From the NCBI GenBank assembly GCA_036804525.1, contig DAIRSE010000004.1, forward strand, positions 62,001 through 126,000: DNA of 64,000 bases, read 5' to 3'. The stretch is from JBFLVT01 sp036804525 (lineage in GTDB: Bacteria; Bacillota; Desulfotomaculia; Desulfotomaculales; JASEER01). The notes under the pieces were generated by a model. The model saw only the letters and a program-made list of their open reading frames with translations, had not been told where the DNA came from and did no database searches. Both the position numbers and the translations under genes were made by a program. Shown here piece by piece: positions 1 through 8,289 of this stretch (its first letter is position 1; each line of letters opens with the position of its first letter).

Positions 1-241
1 CCGCTGATTTTTCGGCCATCTTGCCCCAGGCCGCAAGCGGTTCCTCCGTGGGAGGAACGCCCTCGATGTGAGCGATGTTCCCCAACCCCAAAGCCCCCAG
101 CGTGGGAAGCCTTAACTGGCCCACCTGGCGGGCAATGTTGCAAAGTGTGTTGCTCCCTTCGTCGCCGTATGCCGCCGCATCGGGAAGCCAGCCGATGCCG
201 ACGCTGTCAAGAACAATAACCGTCACGCGAGTAATTGACAA
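1..241 (-). CDS. deoB: Phosphopentomutase, N-terminal part
   Basis: Interconverts (deoxy)ribose 1-phosphate and 5-phosphate in cytosolic nucleoside salvage. Only the first 80 codons are present; the gene runs off the left edge. I found it by reading the minus strand below the xerD stop. It opens with VIVLDSVGIG, the metal-binding first strand of the alkaline-phosphatase superfamily, then PDAAAYGDEGSNTL, typical of DeoB. I chose TTG at 241 because GGAGG lies 8 nt upstream and no ATG is in frame nearby. It follows xerD by 50 nt, the same neighbour as in Bacillus (xerD-drm), so it is probably co-transcribed. The family call is firm; the catalytic core is outside the window. Confidence 0.9.
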   Translation of the reverse strand, partial: MSITRVTVIVLDSVGIGWLPDAAAYGDEGSNTLCNIARQVGQLRLPTLGALGLGNIAHIEGVPPTEEPLAAWGKMAEKSA

Positions 242-291
242 ATGCAGGCCCTCCTCGATCGTACTTATTATTCCCGCCCTATTCCCCTTTT

Positions 292-1176
292 CTAGGCGCG
301 GGGATGGGTAGTGTCGTAAACCCGGCGCAGCTTGCTCAAGGTTACGTGCGTGTAGATCTGGGTGGTAACGATGTCGGCATGCCCCAACAGCTCCTGGACC
401 ACGCGCAAGTCGGCCCCGTTTTCGAGAAGATGGGTGGCGAAGGAATGCCGGAGGGTGTGGGGACCGATTTCTTTCTGAATCCCTGCCGCCTCGGCATACC
501 CTTTGATCATTTTCCAAACCGTCTGCCTGGTAAGGGGTCTGCCCCTCCGGTTAAGGAAAACCAGGCCGGAAGGCTCGGAAACCAGAGCGGGCCTGATCTC
601 GCGAAGGTAAAGGCTTAGATAGCGGGCGGCGGTGCTGCCCAGGGGTACCATTCGTTCCTTTCCTCCCTTCCCCAGGCAACGCAGGAAACCCTTTTCCAGG
701 TTGACGTCTTTCAGTTCCAGCCCGATCAGCTCCGAAACGCGCAGGCCGGAGGCGTACAACGTTTCAAGGATGGCACGGTCACGCAGCCCAAGCGGTGTTG
801 CGGTGCTGACGCTTTCGAGCAGCCGTTCGACCTCGTCCACCCTCAGGACCTTGGGGAGGCGCAACATCAGACGAGGAGAGGAAAGGGTGCTTGAAGGATC
901 AGCGGGCAGCATGGCTTCAGCGACTAAAAAGCGCAGAAAGCCTCGGATGGATGACAGGCAACGGGCCAGGGTTTTGGGGCTCTTTCCTGCATTCTGGAGT
1001 TCGCCGAGAAAGGCAGTGAGCAACCCTTTATCCTGCGGCCTGAGCTCGGTGACACCGCGTTTCTTAAGAAAACTGGAGAACTCCTTTAAATCAAGCTCGT
1101 ACGCCTTAATGGTGTTCAGGGCTAGGCCCCGCTCAACGGCGAGGTAATCGAGATACTGCCTGACCTGTCTCTCCAT
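292..1176 (-). CDS. xerD: Tyrosine recombinase XerD
   Basis: Site-specific recombinase that resolves chromosome dimers at dif together with XerC. The protein is 294 aa, normal for the family. It has an N-terminal SAM-like core-binding domain (about residues 1-90) and a C-terminal catalytic domain. All catalytic residues are visible: Arg in ASGLRVSEL (about 146), Lys in GKGGKER (about 173), HTLRHSFA (His 240, Arg 243), LGHA (His 266) and Tyr 275. ATG at 1176 is preferred because GGAAG sits 8 nt upstream; GTG at 1185 and ATG at 1182 are in-frame alternatives. Its position between the spoIIM unit and deoB supports XerD over XerC. A terminator lies just upstream, so it may have its own promoter or depend on readthrough. 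Confidence 0.93.
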   Translation of the reverse strand: MERQVRQYLDYLAVERGLALNTIKAYELDLKEFSSFLKKRGVTELRPQDKGLLTAFLGELQNAGKSPKTLARCLSSIRGFLRFLVAEAMLPADPSSTLSSPRLMLRLPKVLRVDEVERLLESVSTATPLGLRDRAILETLYASGLRVSELIGLELKDVNLEKGFLRCLGKGGKERMVPLGSTAARYLSLYLREIRPALVSEPSGLVFLNRRGRPLTRQTVWKMIKGYAEAAGIQKEIGPHTLRHSFATHLLENGADLRVVQELLGHADIVTTQIYTHVTLSKLRRVYDTTHPRA

Positions 1177-1219
1177 ACCCATCACTTCCGAGATTTTCTA
1201 AGTTGTCTTTCTCCCCCAT

Positions 1220-1252
1220 AAAAAAAAATCCTACCGGGAGTTGGCCCGGTAG
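1220..1252 (-). terminator. Intrinsic terminator ahead of xerD
   Basis: On the minus strand CTACCGGG and CCCGGTAG form a perfect 8-bp stem (1231-1252) with a 6-nt loop, followed within two bases by nine T. The stop codon of the small upstream gene (TAG, 1231-1233) lies inside the stem. It should end or reduce transcription of the DUF3866-spoIIM unit before xerD. Confidence 0.85.
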
Positions 1253-1449
1253 TAATCTTTGAGACTGTCTATGATGCTGCCCCAGGGATCCCCGGTCGTC
1301 GATGTAACAGCCCCCGGGTTCTGGGGTGCAGAAGTTGTAAGAATGCCGTAGACCTGTGTCGAAAGAATGGCGATAATCAACACCAGGAGCAGCAGCCTGA
1401 AGGCGAATAGGACCTTGCGCTTGATTGCTGAGATAATGACCACAATCAA
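1231..1449 (-). CDS. Small single-pass membrane protein at the yqzK position
   Basis: A 72-residue protein with one hydrophobic segment (FRLLLLVLIIAILSTQVYG, about residues 12-32) after a short basic start, then a Ser/Thr/Pro stretch and a charged tail ending near DSLKDYYRANSR. I chose TTG at 1449, which has AAAGGAGG 8 nt upstream and starts 15 nt after the spoIIM stop; GTG at 1443 is the alternative. An ORF reading further upstream overlaps spoIIM and is unlikely. Bacillus has the small gene yqzK (DUF4227) between spoIIM and xerD, so this is a positional counterpart, but I cannot claim homology. Its role is unknown; the neighbours suggest a forespore or membrane function. Confidence 0.7.
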   Translation of the reverse strand: MIVVIISAIKRKVLFAFRLLLLVLIIAILSTQVYGILTTSAPQNPGAVTSTTGDPWGSIIDSLKDYYRANSR

Positions 1450-1463
1450 GATGTCCTCCTCCT

Positions 1464-2096
1464 TTACTGCCAGCAGACGGCCAATGCGGCGCGCAGCAGA
1501 TACGGGCTCACGAAGGCTTCCACCAGGCCCGAGCCAATTGCTACGGAAAGAGAGGCGCAGATAGCAGCTGTATAACGAAGGAAGTTTGACCACACGGTGA
1601 CCCGGGGGTTAAAGCCCCTCCTTACAAGAAGCAGCGAAAACGAAAGGGCAGCGACACCGGCGAAGATCATAGCCGGCAAAAGAATGATATTCTGCGGAAG
1701 AAGCGATGCGCACGCTAAAAGGATCCCCGGCAAACCCTGCCGCCCGATGATCAGGCTGGCGGCAAAACCGAGGGCAAAGCCCCGCACGAAGATCAGAGCG
1801 AGCATCACCGGCGCACCAATCACCGATAAACCGGCAAAATAAACAGCGCCGAAGAAAACGAGATTTTCGAAGGTCGCTGCCTTGAGGATGGCAGTTCCGT
1901 GCAGCCCCTCGGCAGGGGTTTCGGAGAAAAGAGTGGTGATGTAGGCCTGAAGTTCGTTAACCTGCTCGCCCTCAAGGCTGCCGGCGGACCATACGCCCAT
2001 CCCCATGCCGATGACAAGGAAAAGAATAACCACCAGGTAAAGGGCCCAGTTGTTCCTTAAAGAAGCCACCCAGATCTGGCGAATGACTCTAGGCAT
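1464..2096 (-). CDS. spoIIM: Stage II sporulation protein M
   Basis: Membrane protein of the DMP complex (with SpoIID and SpoIIP), which drives peptidoglycan remodelling and engulfment of the forespore. The product is about 210 aa, the usual length, with a hydrophobic segment near the start (LYLVVILFLVIGMGMGVW) and several further membrane segments, among them ENLVFFGAVYFAGLSVIGAP and LLACASLLPQNIILLPAM. The Gly- and Phe-rich family pattern is clear. ATG at 2096 fits the family start (MPRVIRQIW), with GAAGGGG about 10 nt upstream; an extension to 2135 is possible but poorly supported. It lies downstream of the DUF3866 gene and upstream of xerD, as in related Clostridia. Confidence 0.9.
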   Translation of the reverse strand: MPRVIRQIWVASLRNNWALYLVVILFLVIGMGMGVWSAGSLEGEQVNELQAYITTLFSETPAEGLHGTAILKAATFENLVFFGAVYFAGLSVIGAPVMLALIFVRGFALGFAASLIIGRQGLPGILLACASLLPQNIILLPAMIFAGVAALSFSLLLVRRGFNPRVTVWSNFLRYTAAICASLSVAIGSGLVEAFVSPYLLRAALAVCWQ

Positions 2097-2190
2097 TACA
2101 GAGATACCCCTTCCCACCATCGCCGCAAAGACCACTATGGCACTCTGCCTCTACCAGCATTGTATGGGACGGCTCTCCAGTTTATGCCAT

Positions 2191-3270
2191 TTAAACGCCA
2201 CTCTGTATCTCAGTAACGAAACGGGCGGCGGCACCTACTGCCCGGAAGAAAGCGGGATCATCCTGCGGCCCGCGCCCCATAGTCGTTACCTGCAGCCCGG
2301 CACGTTGCAACGCCTCGAGGCCGATCTCGCCATCCAGGATTCTAACATCGTGTTTCTCAGACAGGCCGCTTTGTTCGAGCTGCTCCAAGATCACGGCCAT
2401 ATGCGGGGGTTCAAGGGACGGAATGGGAAGGCACGCCCTGACGAGGGCGACCTTGGTGAGGGCGGTGACGGTGTGATGGCTGATCCCGCGATGCCGCAGG
2501 CGCTGGTCGCTGAAGCTTATGCGCGGGATGGCCACGGGCAGTCCTCCCAGGGTATGCACGGCATTGACAATTTGGCCCTGTTCGAGCCCTGTGAACCCGA
2601 AAGTCGAACCGGTGCCGACCACCCCGGGACCCATTACGGCAATAATCACGTCGGCTTGCGCGGCAACCTTGGCGGCCAGCAAGCCGGAGTAAATGTTAAT
2701 GGCCTCGAAATCGCCTCCAAAGGCATGGCCGCACGTTACGGTAGCCTGTACAAACCCCTTTTCTTTAAGCTGGTGGACAAGACGGCTGAAAGCCAGGGGC
2801 AGCGCTCCCCCATCCGTCATGAGGTACACCACCCGCAGCGACGGGTCAAGGACGTGAAGGGCTGCCGCCGCAGGGCCCAGCATGCTGTGCAGCCCGCCGA
2901 TCAACACGGGCGTGCCCGAAAGCGACGTGCAATCCCGCATGGCCTGGGCGTGGGGACTGGCTTCTTCCTCGACGGCCAGGACTTTGACCTGGCACGGGGC
3001 ATAGCGCATTTTCATAATGTGACCGGACTCCGGGGCATCGGTGGCCGTAATCGAGTGATTGGCGATGACGAAATGCACGCCCCCTGTCCCAAGCTTCTTG
3101 TGGACAGCGGTGGTGTTGAGTGCAACCTCGTCCCCCGGCTGTACCGGTCCGGTCAGGTTTTCGTAACAAACAGCTCTTTCCTGTTGCCCCTCTACGTCGA
3201 CAAGCACTTCGCTTATGCCGGGTCGTTGGGCGATAATCTTTAAAACCAGGCCCCGTCGAATGCGAATCAA
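2191..3270 (-). CDS. DUF3866 family protein
   Basis: A 359-residue soluble-looking protein matching what I know of DUF3866, a family found next to spoIIM/xerD in Peptococcaceae and in actinobacteria. The first 60 residues look like a small beta domain (GISEVLVDVEG, PGDEVALNTTAV). Conserved-looking Gly/His segments follow: LIGGLHSMLGPAAAAL, VTCGHAFGGDFEAIN and MGPGVVGTGSTFGFTGLEQG. No enzymatic motif can be named with confidence. TTG at 3270 has GGAGG 7 nt upstream. It is the first gene after a promoter divergent from that of rqcH. Function unknown. Confidence 0.8.
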   Translation of the reverse strand: MIRIRRGLVLKIIAQRPGISEVLVDVEGQQERAVCYENLTGPVQPGDEVALNTTAVHKKLGTGGVHFVIANHSITATDAPESGHIMKMRYAPCQVKVLAVEEEASPHAQAMRDCTSLSGTPVLIGGLHSMLGPAAAALHVLDPSLRVVYLMTDGGALPLAFSRLVHQLKEKGFVQATVTCGHAFGGDFEAINIYSGLLAAKVAAQADVIIAVMGPGVVGTGSTFGFTGLEQGQIVNAVHTLGGLPVAIPRISFSDQRLRHRGISHHTVTALTKVALVRACLPIPSLEPPHMAVILEQLEQSGLSEKHDVRILDGEIGLEALQRAGLQVTTMGRGPQDDPAFFRAVGAAARFVTEIQSGV

Positions 3271-3300
3271 GCGATAACCTCCAAAGCGCTGCTGTCTATT

Positions 3301-3329
3301 AGTATATTGCCGGCAGGCGGCAAATCCAA
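3301..3329 (-). promoter_or_regulatory. Putative sigma-A promoter for the DUF3866-spoIIM unit
   Basis: Minus strand: -35 TTGGAT (3324-3329), 17-bp spacer, -10 TATACT (3301-3306). The -10 is good and the -35 moderate. It lies 30 nt before the TTG start at 3270. Confidence 0.55.
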
Positions 3330-3335
3330 CAGAAA

Positions 3336-3364
3336 TTGACCCTGTTGGGCCGCGATGCTATACT
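3336..3364 (+). promoter_or_regulatory. Sigma-A promoter of rqcH
   Basis: TTGACC (3336-3341), 17-bp spacer, TATACT (3359-3364) with an extended TGC. It lies 31 nt before the GTG start at 3396 and back to back with the promoter for the opposite unit. The apparent longer reading frame starting at 3336 therefore begins inside the promoter. Confidence 0.75.
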
Positions 3365-3395
3365 GGTACGAGATTTGGATCAGGAGGTGTTCCCC

Positions 3396-5132
3396 GTGCC
3401 CTTTGACGGTCTGGCGCTGGCTGCCGTTCGCCGGGAGCTGGACGGCCTTTGCTCAGGCGGGCGCCTGGAACGGGTGCAGCAGCCGGCTCCCGATCAGCTC
3501 ATGCTGCTGATACGCAAACGAGGGGAGAAGTTTCGCCTCCTTGTATGCGCCCACGCAACCAGATACCGCGCCCACCTGACGGCATCGGCGCCGGCAAACC
3601 CGCCCTCTCCTTACGCCTTTTGCCAGGTTTTACGCAAGCACCTTGAAGGCGCGCGGATAGAAACCATTGAGCAGCCCGGGTTTGAAAGAGTGTTGCGCAT
3701 AGTGTTGGGAGGCCGCGACGAACTGGGACGGCCCTTCAGGAAAACGCTTGTCGCCGAGTTCATGGGTAAACATTCCAACATCATCCTCGTTGACGAGGAC
3801 GGGATCATCCTTGACGGCATCAAGCGCTACACCCACGCCGTAAGCCGTTTCCGACAGGTCCTGCCCGGCACGGAATACGTCTCTCCGAAACGCGAAAAAA
3901 AAGACCCGCTGGATATCGATGAGACCGGTTTCATAGAGGCCGTTACCGGACAAGATCTGGGCACCCCGTTAGCTCAAGCCTTACAGCAGAGTTTTGAAGG
4001 CTTAAGCCGGGCTATGGCGGGTGAAGTTTTATACCGGGCTAACCTCCCGGCAGACATTCGAGTCGAAGAGTGCGGAATCTACGAGCTCCGCGCAGCGATG
4101 ACCAGCTTGCGGAACCTTTTTCTGGATGCTTCCGCCGGGCGCTTCAGGCCGGGGCTTTTACTTGATGCTTCTGGCCAGCCCGCCGACTTCGCGGCCTTCC
4201 CGCTTGAAGGCACGTCCGGCCTCCGCTGGCGGGAATGCAAAAGCATGAATGAAACCATCGACAACTTTTATGCCTTCCGGCTGCAAAGTGAAGTCCTCGA
4301 GGAGCAGCGCCGGGCGCTGCTCAGCATCGTTAACCGCGAAGTCAAAAAGATCGACAGGCGGCTTGAGGACTGCCGATCGGTGATCGGCAGCACCGAGGAG
4401 GCCGAACAAAACCGGATTTACGGCGAACTTATCACAGCCAACCTGCACCAACTGCAGCAGGGCGCAGACCGGGCCGTGCTCATCGATTTCGCCGCCATGC
4501 GGGAAGTAACTGTTCCCCTTGATCCCGCGCTGTCCCCTTCAGCCAACGCCCAGCGCTACTTTAAGCGCTACCGCAAACAAAAAGCGGCTATCACTAAGGC
4601 CTTTGAGAAAACCCAGAGCCTTGAAAACGAAAAGGCCTACCTCGAGGCGGTGGAAACCAGTATCGTCCTGGCCGCCGGCCTCGATGAGCTGTCCGAAATT
4701 CGCGAGGAACTAGTTCTACAAGGTTACCTGTCGGAAGCAGGAACAGCGCCCAAACAGGCCAGGCGCCCGTCCCCGGTGGCCGAACCTCTCTCTTTTCCGG
4801 CCCCCAACGGGATGCGCATTCTTGTAGGGCGCAACAACCGGCAGAACGACATTGTGACCTTTAAGCTGGGCAAAGACGAGGACATATGGCTGCATGCCAG
4901 GGGTGTGCCGGGAGCCCACGTAGTGATCAAATCCGCGGGTCGGGAAGTCGACCCTGACACCCTCGAAAAGGCCGCGTCCCTCGCCGCCTACTTCAGCCGC
5001 GCGCGGCTCGCCCCCGGCGTCCCCGTCGACTACACGCTGCGCAAATACGTAAAAAAGCCCAAAGGCGCGAAGCCGGGGCTGGTTATCTACACAAACGAAA
5101 AAACTCTTGCCGTTTCGCCGTCACCGCCCTGA
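3396..5132 (+). CDS. rqcH: Rqc2/NFACT family ribosome quality-control protein
   Basis: RqcH binds stalled 50S-peptidyl-tRNA complexes and adds C-terminal alanine tails that mark the nascent chain for degradation. The older name is fibronectin-binding protein A. At 578 aa it has the normal length. Order: NFACT-N domain (about 1-260, with an Glu-Arg pair in QPGFERVLRI at the usual acidic-Arg site and FMGKHSNIILVD), a charged coiled-coil middle (about 280-430), and the C-terminal NFACT-R domain with IWLHARGVPGAHVVIK and VKKPKGAKPGLVIYT. GTG at 3396 has AGGAGGT 7 nt upstream. It is a single-gene unit, convergent with the end of the pyr operon. Confidence 0.92.
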   Translation: MPFDGLALAAVRRELDGLCSGGRLERVQQPAPDQLMLLIRKRGEKFRLLVCAHATRYRAHLTASAPANPPSPYAFCQVLRKHLEGARIETIEQPGFERVLRIVLGGRDELGRPFRKTLVAEFMGKHSNIILVDEDGIILDGIKRYTHAVSRFRQVLPGTEYVSPKREKKDPLDIDETGFIEAVTGQDLGTPLAQALQQSFEGLSRAMAGEVLYRANLPADIRVEECGIYELRAAMTSLRNLFLDASAGRFRPGLLLDASGQPADFAAFPLEGTSGLRWRECKSMNETIDNFYAFRLQSEVLEEQRRALLSIVNREVKKIDRRLEDCRSVIGSTEEAEQNRIYGELITANLHQLQQGADRAVLIDFAAMREVTVPLDPALSPSANAQRYFKRYRKQKAAITKAFEKTQSLENEKAYLEAVETSIVLAAGLDELSEIREELVLQGYLSEAGTAPKQARRPSPVAEPLSFPAPNGMRILVGRNNRQNDIVTFKLGKDEDIWLHARGVPGAHVVIKSAGREVDPDTLEKAASLAAYFSRARLAPGVPVDYTLRKYVKKPKGAKPGLVIYTNEKTLAVSPSPP

Positions 5133-5135
5133 TCG

Positions 5136-5235
5136 GTCACCGGTGACTGTTCATCGGTCGTCAGGATAGCAGGAATTCGCGGAGCGAATCCCATCAAGTA
5201 CCGACTACTGACGTCTGACGACTGACGACTGAATT
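5136..5235. repeat. Heptamer-based repeat after pyrE
   Basis: The space between the rqcH and pyrE stops holds a perfect 12-bp palindrome (GTCACCGGTGAC, 5136-5147), an imperfect palindrome of the form GAATTCGCGGAGCGAATCC (about 5172-5190), and tandem seven-base units of the CTGACGA type (5198-5232). The tandem part enters the 3' end of pyrE and supplies its stop codon. A relative of this array follows dapA at 24042-24167. Confidence 0.7.
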
Positions 5236-5817
5236 GCGGCTGCCCGGTTTTATCGGGGGTGCTTCGCCGGCTATACACAGGGGGCATTTTTCAGGTGTGT
5301 AGGTGGCAATATCGAGGGTAAGGAGCGCGTGCTTGCGCACCCCGAAGTCCACCTTCCCGCCGCTGCGGTCCACGATCACGCCCACGCCGGCCACTTCCCC
5401 GCCGCACCCGCGGACGACGTCCATTACCTCCATCACCGACCCGCCGGTAGTCACCACGTCCTCCACCACGAGTACCCTGTCGCCGGGGTTGACGCGGAAC
5501 CCCCTCCTAAGGGTCATTTTCCCGTTTTCCCTTTCGGTAAAAAGGCATTGAGTATCAAGAACCCGCGCCACCTCGTAGGCGATGATCACGCCCCCGAGGG
5601 CGGGGCCTATAACGAGGTCAATATCCTCGCCGGCAAAGGGAGCGGCGATGGCCCCGCCCAGCGTCTCGCAATGGCGCGGGTACTTCAGAACCTGCGCGCA
5701 CTGGATGTATTGCCCGCTGTGCCGCCCCGAGGTCAGCAGGAAATGTCCCGAGAGAAGGGCCCCGCTGCTCTCCAGGATGCCCTTTATTTCGTCTTCGCTG
5801 AGCTTGCGCATTTCCAT
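5194..5817 (-). CDS. pyrE: Orotate phosphoribosyltransferase
   Basis: Joins orotate and PRPP to give OMP, step five of UMP synthesis. The PRPP-binding motif VLVVEDVVTTGGSVMEV is intact (about residues 116-132) and the body is collinear with the clostridial PyrE type, including the CPLC pair near the C terminus. The natural end would be near IKPGSRN. The frame continues 11-12 residues further (SVVSRQTSVVGT) because a dispersed repeat supplies the stop codon. Last gene of the operon; its ATG overlaps the pyrF stop as TAATG, with GGGGAGG 8 nt upstream, indicating translational coupling. Confidence 0.95.
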   Translation of the reverse strand: MEMRKLSEDEIKGILESSGALLSGHFLLTSGRHSGQYIQCAQVLKYPRHCETLGGAIAAPFAGEDIDLVIGPALGGVIIAYEVARVLDTQCLFTERENGKMTLRRGFRVNPGDRVLVVEDVVTTGGSVMEVMDVVRGCGGEVAGVGVIVDRSGGKVDFGVRKHALLTLDIATYTPEKCPLCIAGEAPPIKPGSRNSVVSRQTSVVGT

Positions 5818-6554
5818 TATGACGTCCTCCCCACTGCAGATTCGATGTCCTCGACAACCGACCTGACGGCGGCCAGGGGATCACCGGCTTTCGTAATCGG
5901 CCGTCCTACCACGATATAGTCGGCTCCCTGCGCCACCGCCGCGCCAGGGGTAGCCACCCGCACTTGGTCGTCTGCAGCCCCCCCGTTAAGAAGGCGGATA
6001 CCGGGAGTGACGATTAAAAATCCGGGGCCGAAGGTCTCCCGGATGGTCCGGGCCTCACGCGCAGAGGCAACCACCCCGTCCAGCCCGGCCCGGTGAACAA
6101 GCCGCGTCCAGCGCACAACGACATCGGCGGCGCTTCCGGGAATGCCCAGTTCCTCGAGGTGCTGATCGCCAAGGCTTGTCAGGACTGTAACGGCAATGAC
6201 TTTCGGACGGGGTATCCCGCGCAACAACGACTCCTCGACAGCAGCGGCCGCAGCGGCGCGAAGCATATCCCCGCCTCCGGCGGCGTGCACATTGATAATC
6301 GAGGCACCCAGGCGGACTACGGCCCTCACCGCCTGCCCCACGGTCTGCGGAATGTCGTGCAGCTTGAGGTCGAGAAACACCGGGCACCCGAACCCGGCTA
6401 TCTTCTCCACGACCCGGCAGCCGGCGCTGTAGAAAAGGCGCATACCGATTTTGAAGCCGCCTACGCTTCCAGCCAGACCACGAGCCAGGGTTACGGCCTC
6501 CCCCTCGTCGTCAAAATCGAGCGCCACAAAGATACGGTCCTTGGCCTGCATCAT
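5817..6554 (-). CDS. pyrF: Orotidine 5'-phosphate decarboxylase
   Basis: Decarboxylates OMP to UMP, the last step of the pathway. The 245-aa TIM barrel carries the catalytic Asp/Lys/Asp motif in FLDLKLHDIPQT (about residues 61-72), the substrate loop VTPGIR and the C-terminal phosphate site ADYIVVGRPIT. ATG at 6554 has AAGGAG 7 nt upstream. It lies 11 nt after pyrD and shares one base with the pyrE start, consistent with the single pyr operon. Confidence 0.96.
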   Translation of the reverse strand: MMQAKDRIFVALDFDDEGEAVTLARGLAGSVGGFKIGMRLFYSAGCRVVEKIAGFGCPVFLDLKLHDIPQTVGQAVRAVVRLGASIINVHAAGGGDMLRAAAAAAVEESLLRGIPRPKVIAVTVLTSLGDQHLEELGIPGSAADVVVRWTRLVHRAGLDGVVASAREARTIRETFGPGFLIVTPGIRLLNGGAADDQVRVATPGAAVAQGADYIVVGRPITKAGDPLAAVRSVVEDIESAVGRTS

Positions 6555-6565
6555 TAACCGTCTCC

Positions 6566-7480
6566 TTAACGGTGGGCCGCGCCCACCAGCTCGTTAACGT
6601 CCTGTACCCCCTGTTGGATAAGGAGCCCCTCAAGCTCGTCGAGCACGTCGGTGACCGCCGTGGGATTGACAATGTTGGCCGTTCCGACGGCGACGGCCCG
6701 GGCTCCCGCCAGGATGAACTCCAGAGCATCCGCTCCCGAACATATGCCCCCCATACCGATGATGGGGATGGATACCGCCTCGAAAACCTGCCAGACGCAA
6801 CGCAGGGCGACGGGTTTGACGGCGGGCCCGGAAAGCCCCCCGAAGACGTTGGCCAGAAGCGGCTTCCGGCTGCGCCAGTCAATGGACATCCCCAGAAGAG
6901 TGTTAATCAGGGAAATCGCATCCGCGCCCGCCCCGGCCGCGGCCAGGGCGATCGATCGAATATCGGTGACGTTGGGGGTCAGCTTGGCGATGACCGGGCG
7001 GGAAAAGCCCGCCTTTACGGCCTTGATAACCTCACCGGCCATCTCGGGAACAGTTCCGAAGGCGATTCCGCCTGCTTTTACGTTGGGACACGATATGTTC
7101 ACCTCGACGGCGCTGATCCCGGCGGCGGCGTCGAGTTTCTCCGCCAAGGCGGCGTACTCTTCGACGGTGTTACCCGCGATGCTCACAATGATCGGTACGT
7201 TAAGCCCTTCAAGGCAGGGCAGGACATCCGCGACAAACCTGTCTACGCCAGGGTTTTCCAGGCCTACGGCGTTAAGCATGCCCGACGGCGTCTCGGCGAT
7301 ACGCGGGGGCGGGTTACCGTTACGGGCTTCAAGGGTGATCGTTTTAACGGTAAGAGCGCCTAACCGGGAAATATCCACATACTTTGCATACTCAAAGCCA
7401 TAGCCGAAGGTGCCCGCGGCCGTGGTGACAGGGTTCTGCATACGGAGCCCCGCGACCTCGACAGCAAGGTTGGGTTTCAT
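6566..7480 (-). CDS. pyrD: Dihydroorotate dehydrogenase, NAD-linked catalytic subunit (class 1B)
   Basis: Oxidises dihydroorotate to orotate using FMN and passes electrons to PyrK. The product is 304 aa. Visible motifs: GTFGYG near the start, NAVGLENPG, the active-site region VEVNISCPNVKAGG (catalytic Cys in SCP), and the FMN phosphate sites GMGGICSGADALEF and GARAVAVGTAN. The ATG at 7480 overlaps the pyrK stop (ATGA) and has GGAGG 11 nt upstream. An N-terminal extension up to 7654 would lie inside pyrK and is rejected. Pairing with pyrK marks the NAD-dependent heterotetramer rather than the quinone-linked class 2 enzyme. Confidence 0.96.
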   Translation of the reverse strand: MKPNLAVEVAGLRMQNPVTTAAGTFGYGFEYAKYVDISRLGALTVKTITLEARNGNPPPRIAETPSGMLNAVGLENPGVDRFVADVLPCLEGLNVPIIVSIAGNTVEEYAALAEKLDAAAGISAVEVNISCPNVKAGGIAFGTVPEMAGEVIKAVKAGFSRPVIAKLTPNVTDIRSIALAAAGAGADAISLINTLLGMSIDWRSRKPLLANVFGGLSGPAVKPVALRCVWQVFEAVSIPIIGMGGICSGADALEFILAGARAVAVGTANIVNPTAVTDVLDELEGLLIQQGVQDVNELVGAAHR

Positions 7481-8289
7481 TCCCAGACCACCTCCCCGGC
7501 TGGGAATACGGGTCCGTCGGCACAGACACGCGCGTATTTCCGCGGGTAGCCGCGTACCGCGGCGCTGCAGCACATGCAAGCGCCGATGCCGCAGCCCATA
7601 CGCTGCTCGAGGGATACCTCCCCCTCGACAACGGCTTCGCGCATCACCTTGCACAGGGCTTTAAGCATCAAAGCCGGGCCGGCCGCATACACGAAGGAAA
7701 ACCGGCCCTGCCGCAGTTCGCCCGCAACCAGGTCCACGACAGAACCGTGGAAGCCCGCAGAACCGTCGTCGGTGGCTATTTTCCGGTCAAAACCCAGCCT
7801 GGCGACCTTCTCCCCCGCCAGGATGAGGTTTGACGTCTTCGCTCCCTGAAAGAGCACCCCTTCCTGGCCCGCCGACCTGAGCTCTTCAAGGAGGAAATAA
7901 AGGGGGGCGATCCCCAGTCCGCCCGCCACTACGGCTACAGGCGAGGCCGGGGCCGGAACGGTAAACCCGCGGCCGAGGGGTCCCAGCACGGAAACGACCG
8001 GACCCAGCCGGCCGCTCGCCAGCAGCTTGGTTCCGCGGCCCACGACCTGGTACAGGATTTCCAGGGTTCCCGCCTCTTGATCTACCCCGTAAACCCCGAA
8101 GGGCCGCCGTAAAAGCGGGTCGCTGCTGTGACTGAGCCTCAAGTGCACGAACTGTCCGGGCCTGGCGGCGCGCGCAGCCTCGGGCGCGTGCAGGCTCAAA
8201 CGGTAAACGCTGTCGTTTACCCGCTCATTGGCCAGCAATTTAGCATCGTGAATCAGCGCCAACGTCCCACCTGCTATCAAATCACTCAC
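7477..8289 (-). CDS. pyrK: Dihydroorotate dehydrogenase electron-transfer subunit
   Basis: Iron-sulfur flavoprotein that moves electrons from PyrD to NAD+. The 270-aa protein shows a ferredoxin-reductase fold: FAD motif RRPFGVY (about 61-67), NAD motif GGLGIAPLYFLL (about 123-134), and a C-terminal [2Fe-2S] cluster with Cys in MGCGIGACMCC and a fourth Cys in YARVCADGPV. GTG at 8289 overlaps the carB stop by 8 nt and has GAGG 9 nt upstream. Together with pyrD it forms the class 1B enzyme expected in an anaerobe. Confidence 0.95.
   Translation of the reverse strand: MSDLIAGGTLALIHDAKLLANERVNDSVYRLSLHAPEAARAARPGQFVHLRLSHSSDPLLRRPFGVYGVDQEAGTLEILYQVVGRGTKLLASGRLGPVVSVLGPLGRGFTVPAPASPVAVVAGGLGIAPLYFLLEELRSAGQEGVLFQGAKTSNLILAGEKVARLGFDRKIATDDGSAGFHGSVVDLVAGELRQGRFSFVYAAGPALMLKALCKVMREAVVEGEVSLEQRMGCGIGACMCCSAAVRGYPRKYARVCADGPVFPAGEVVWE

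Noticed and set aside
2050..3243. 397-codon plus-strand frame over spoIIM and the DUF3866 gene
   Set aside because: It runs opposite to two well-supported genes and has no motifs or ribosome site.
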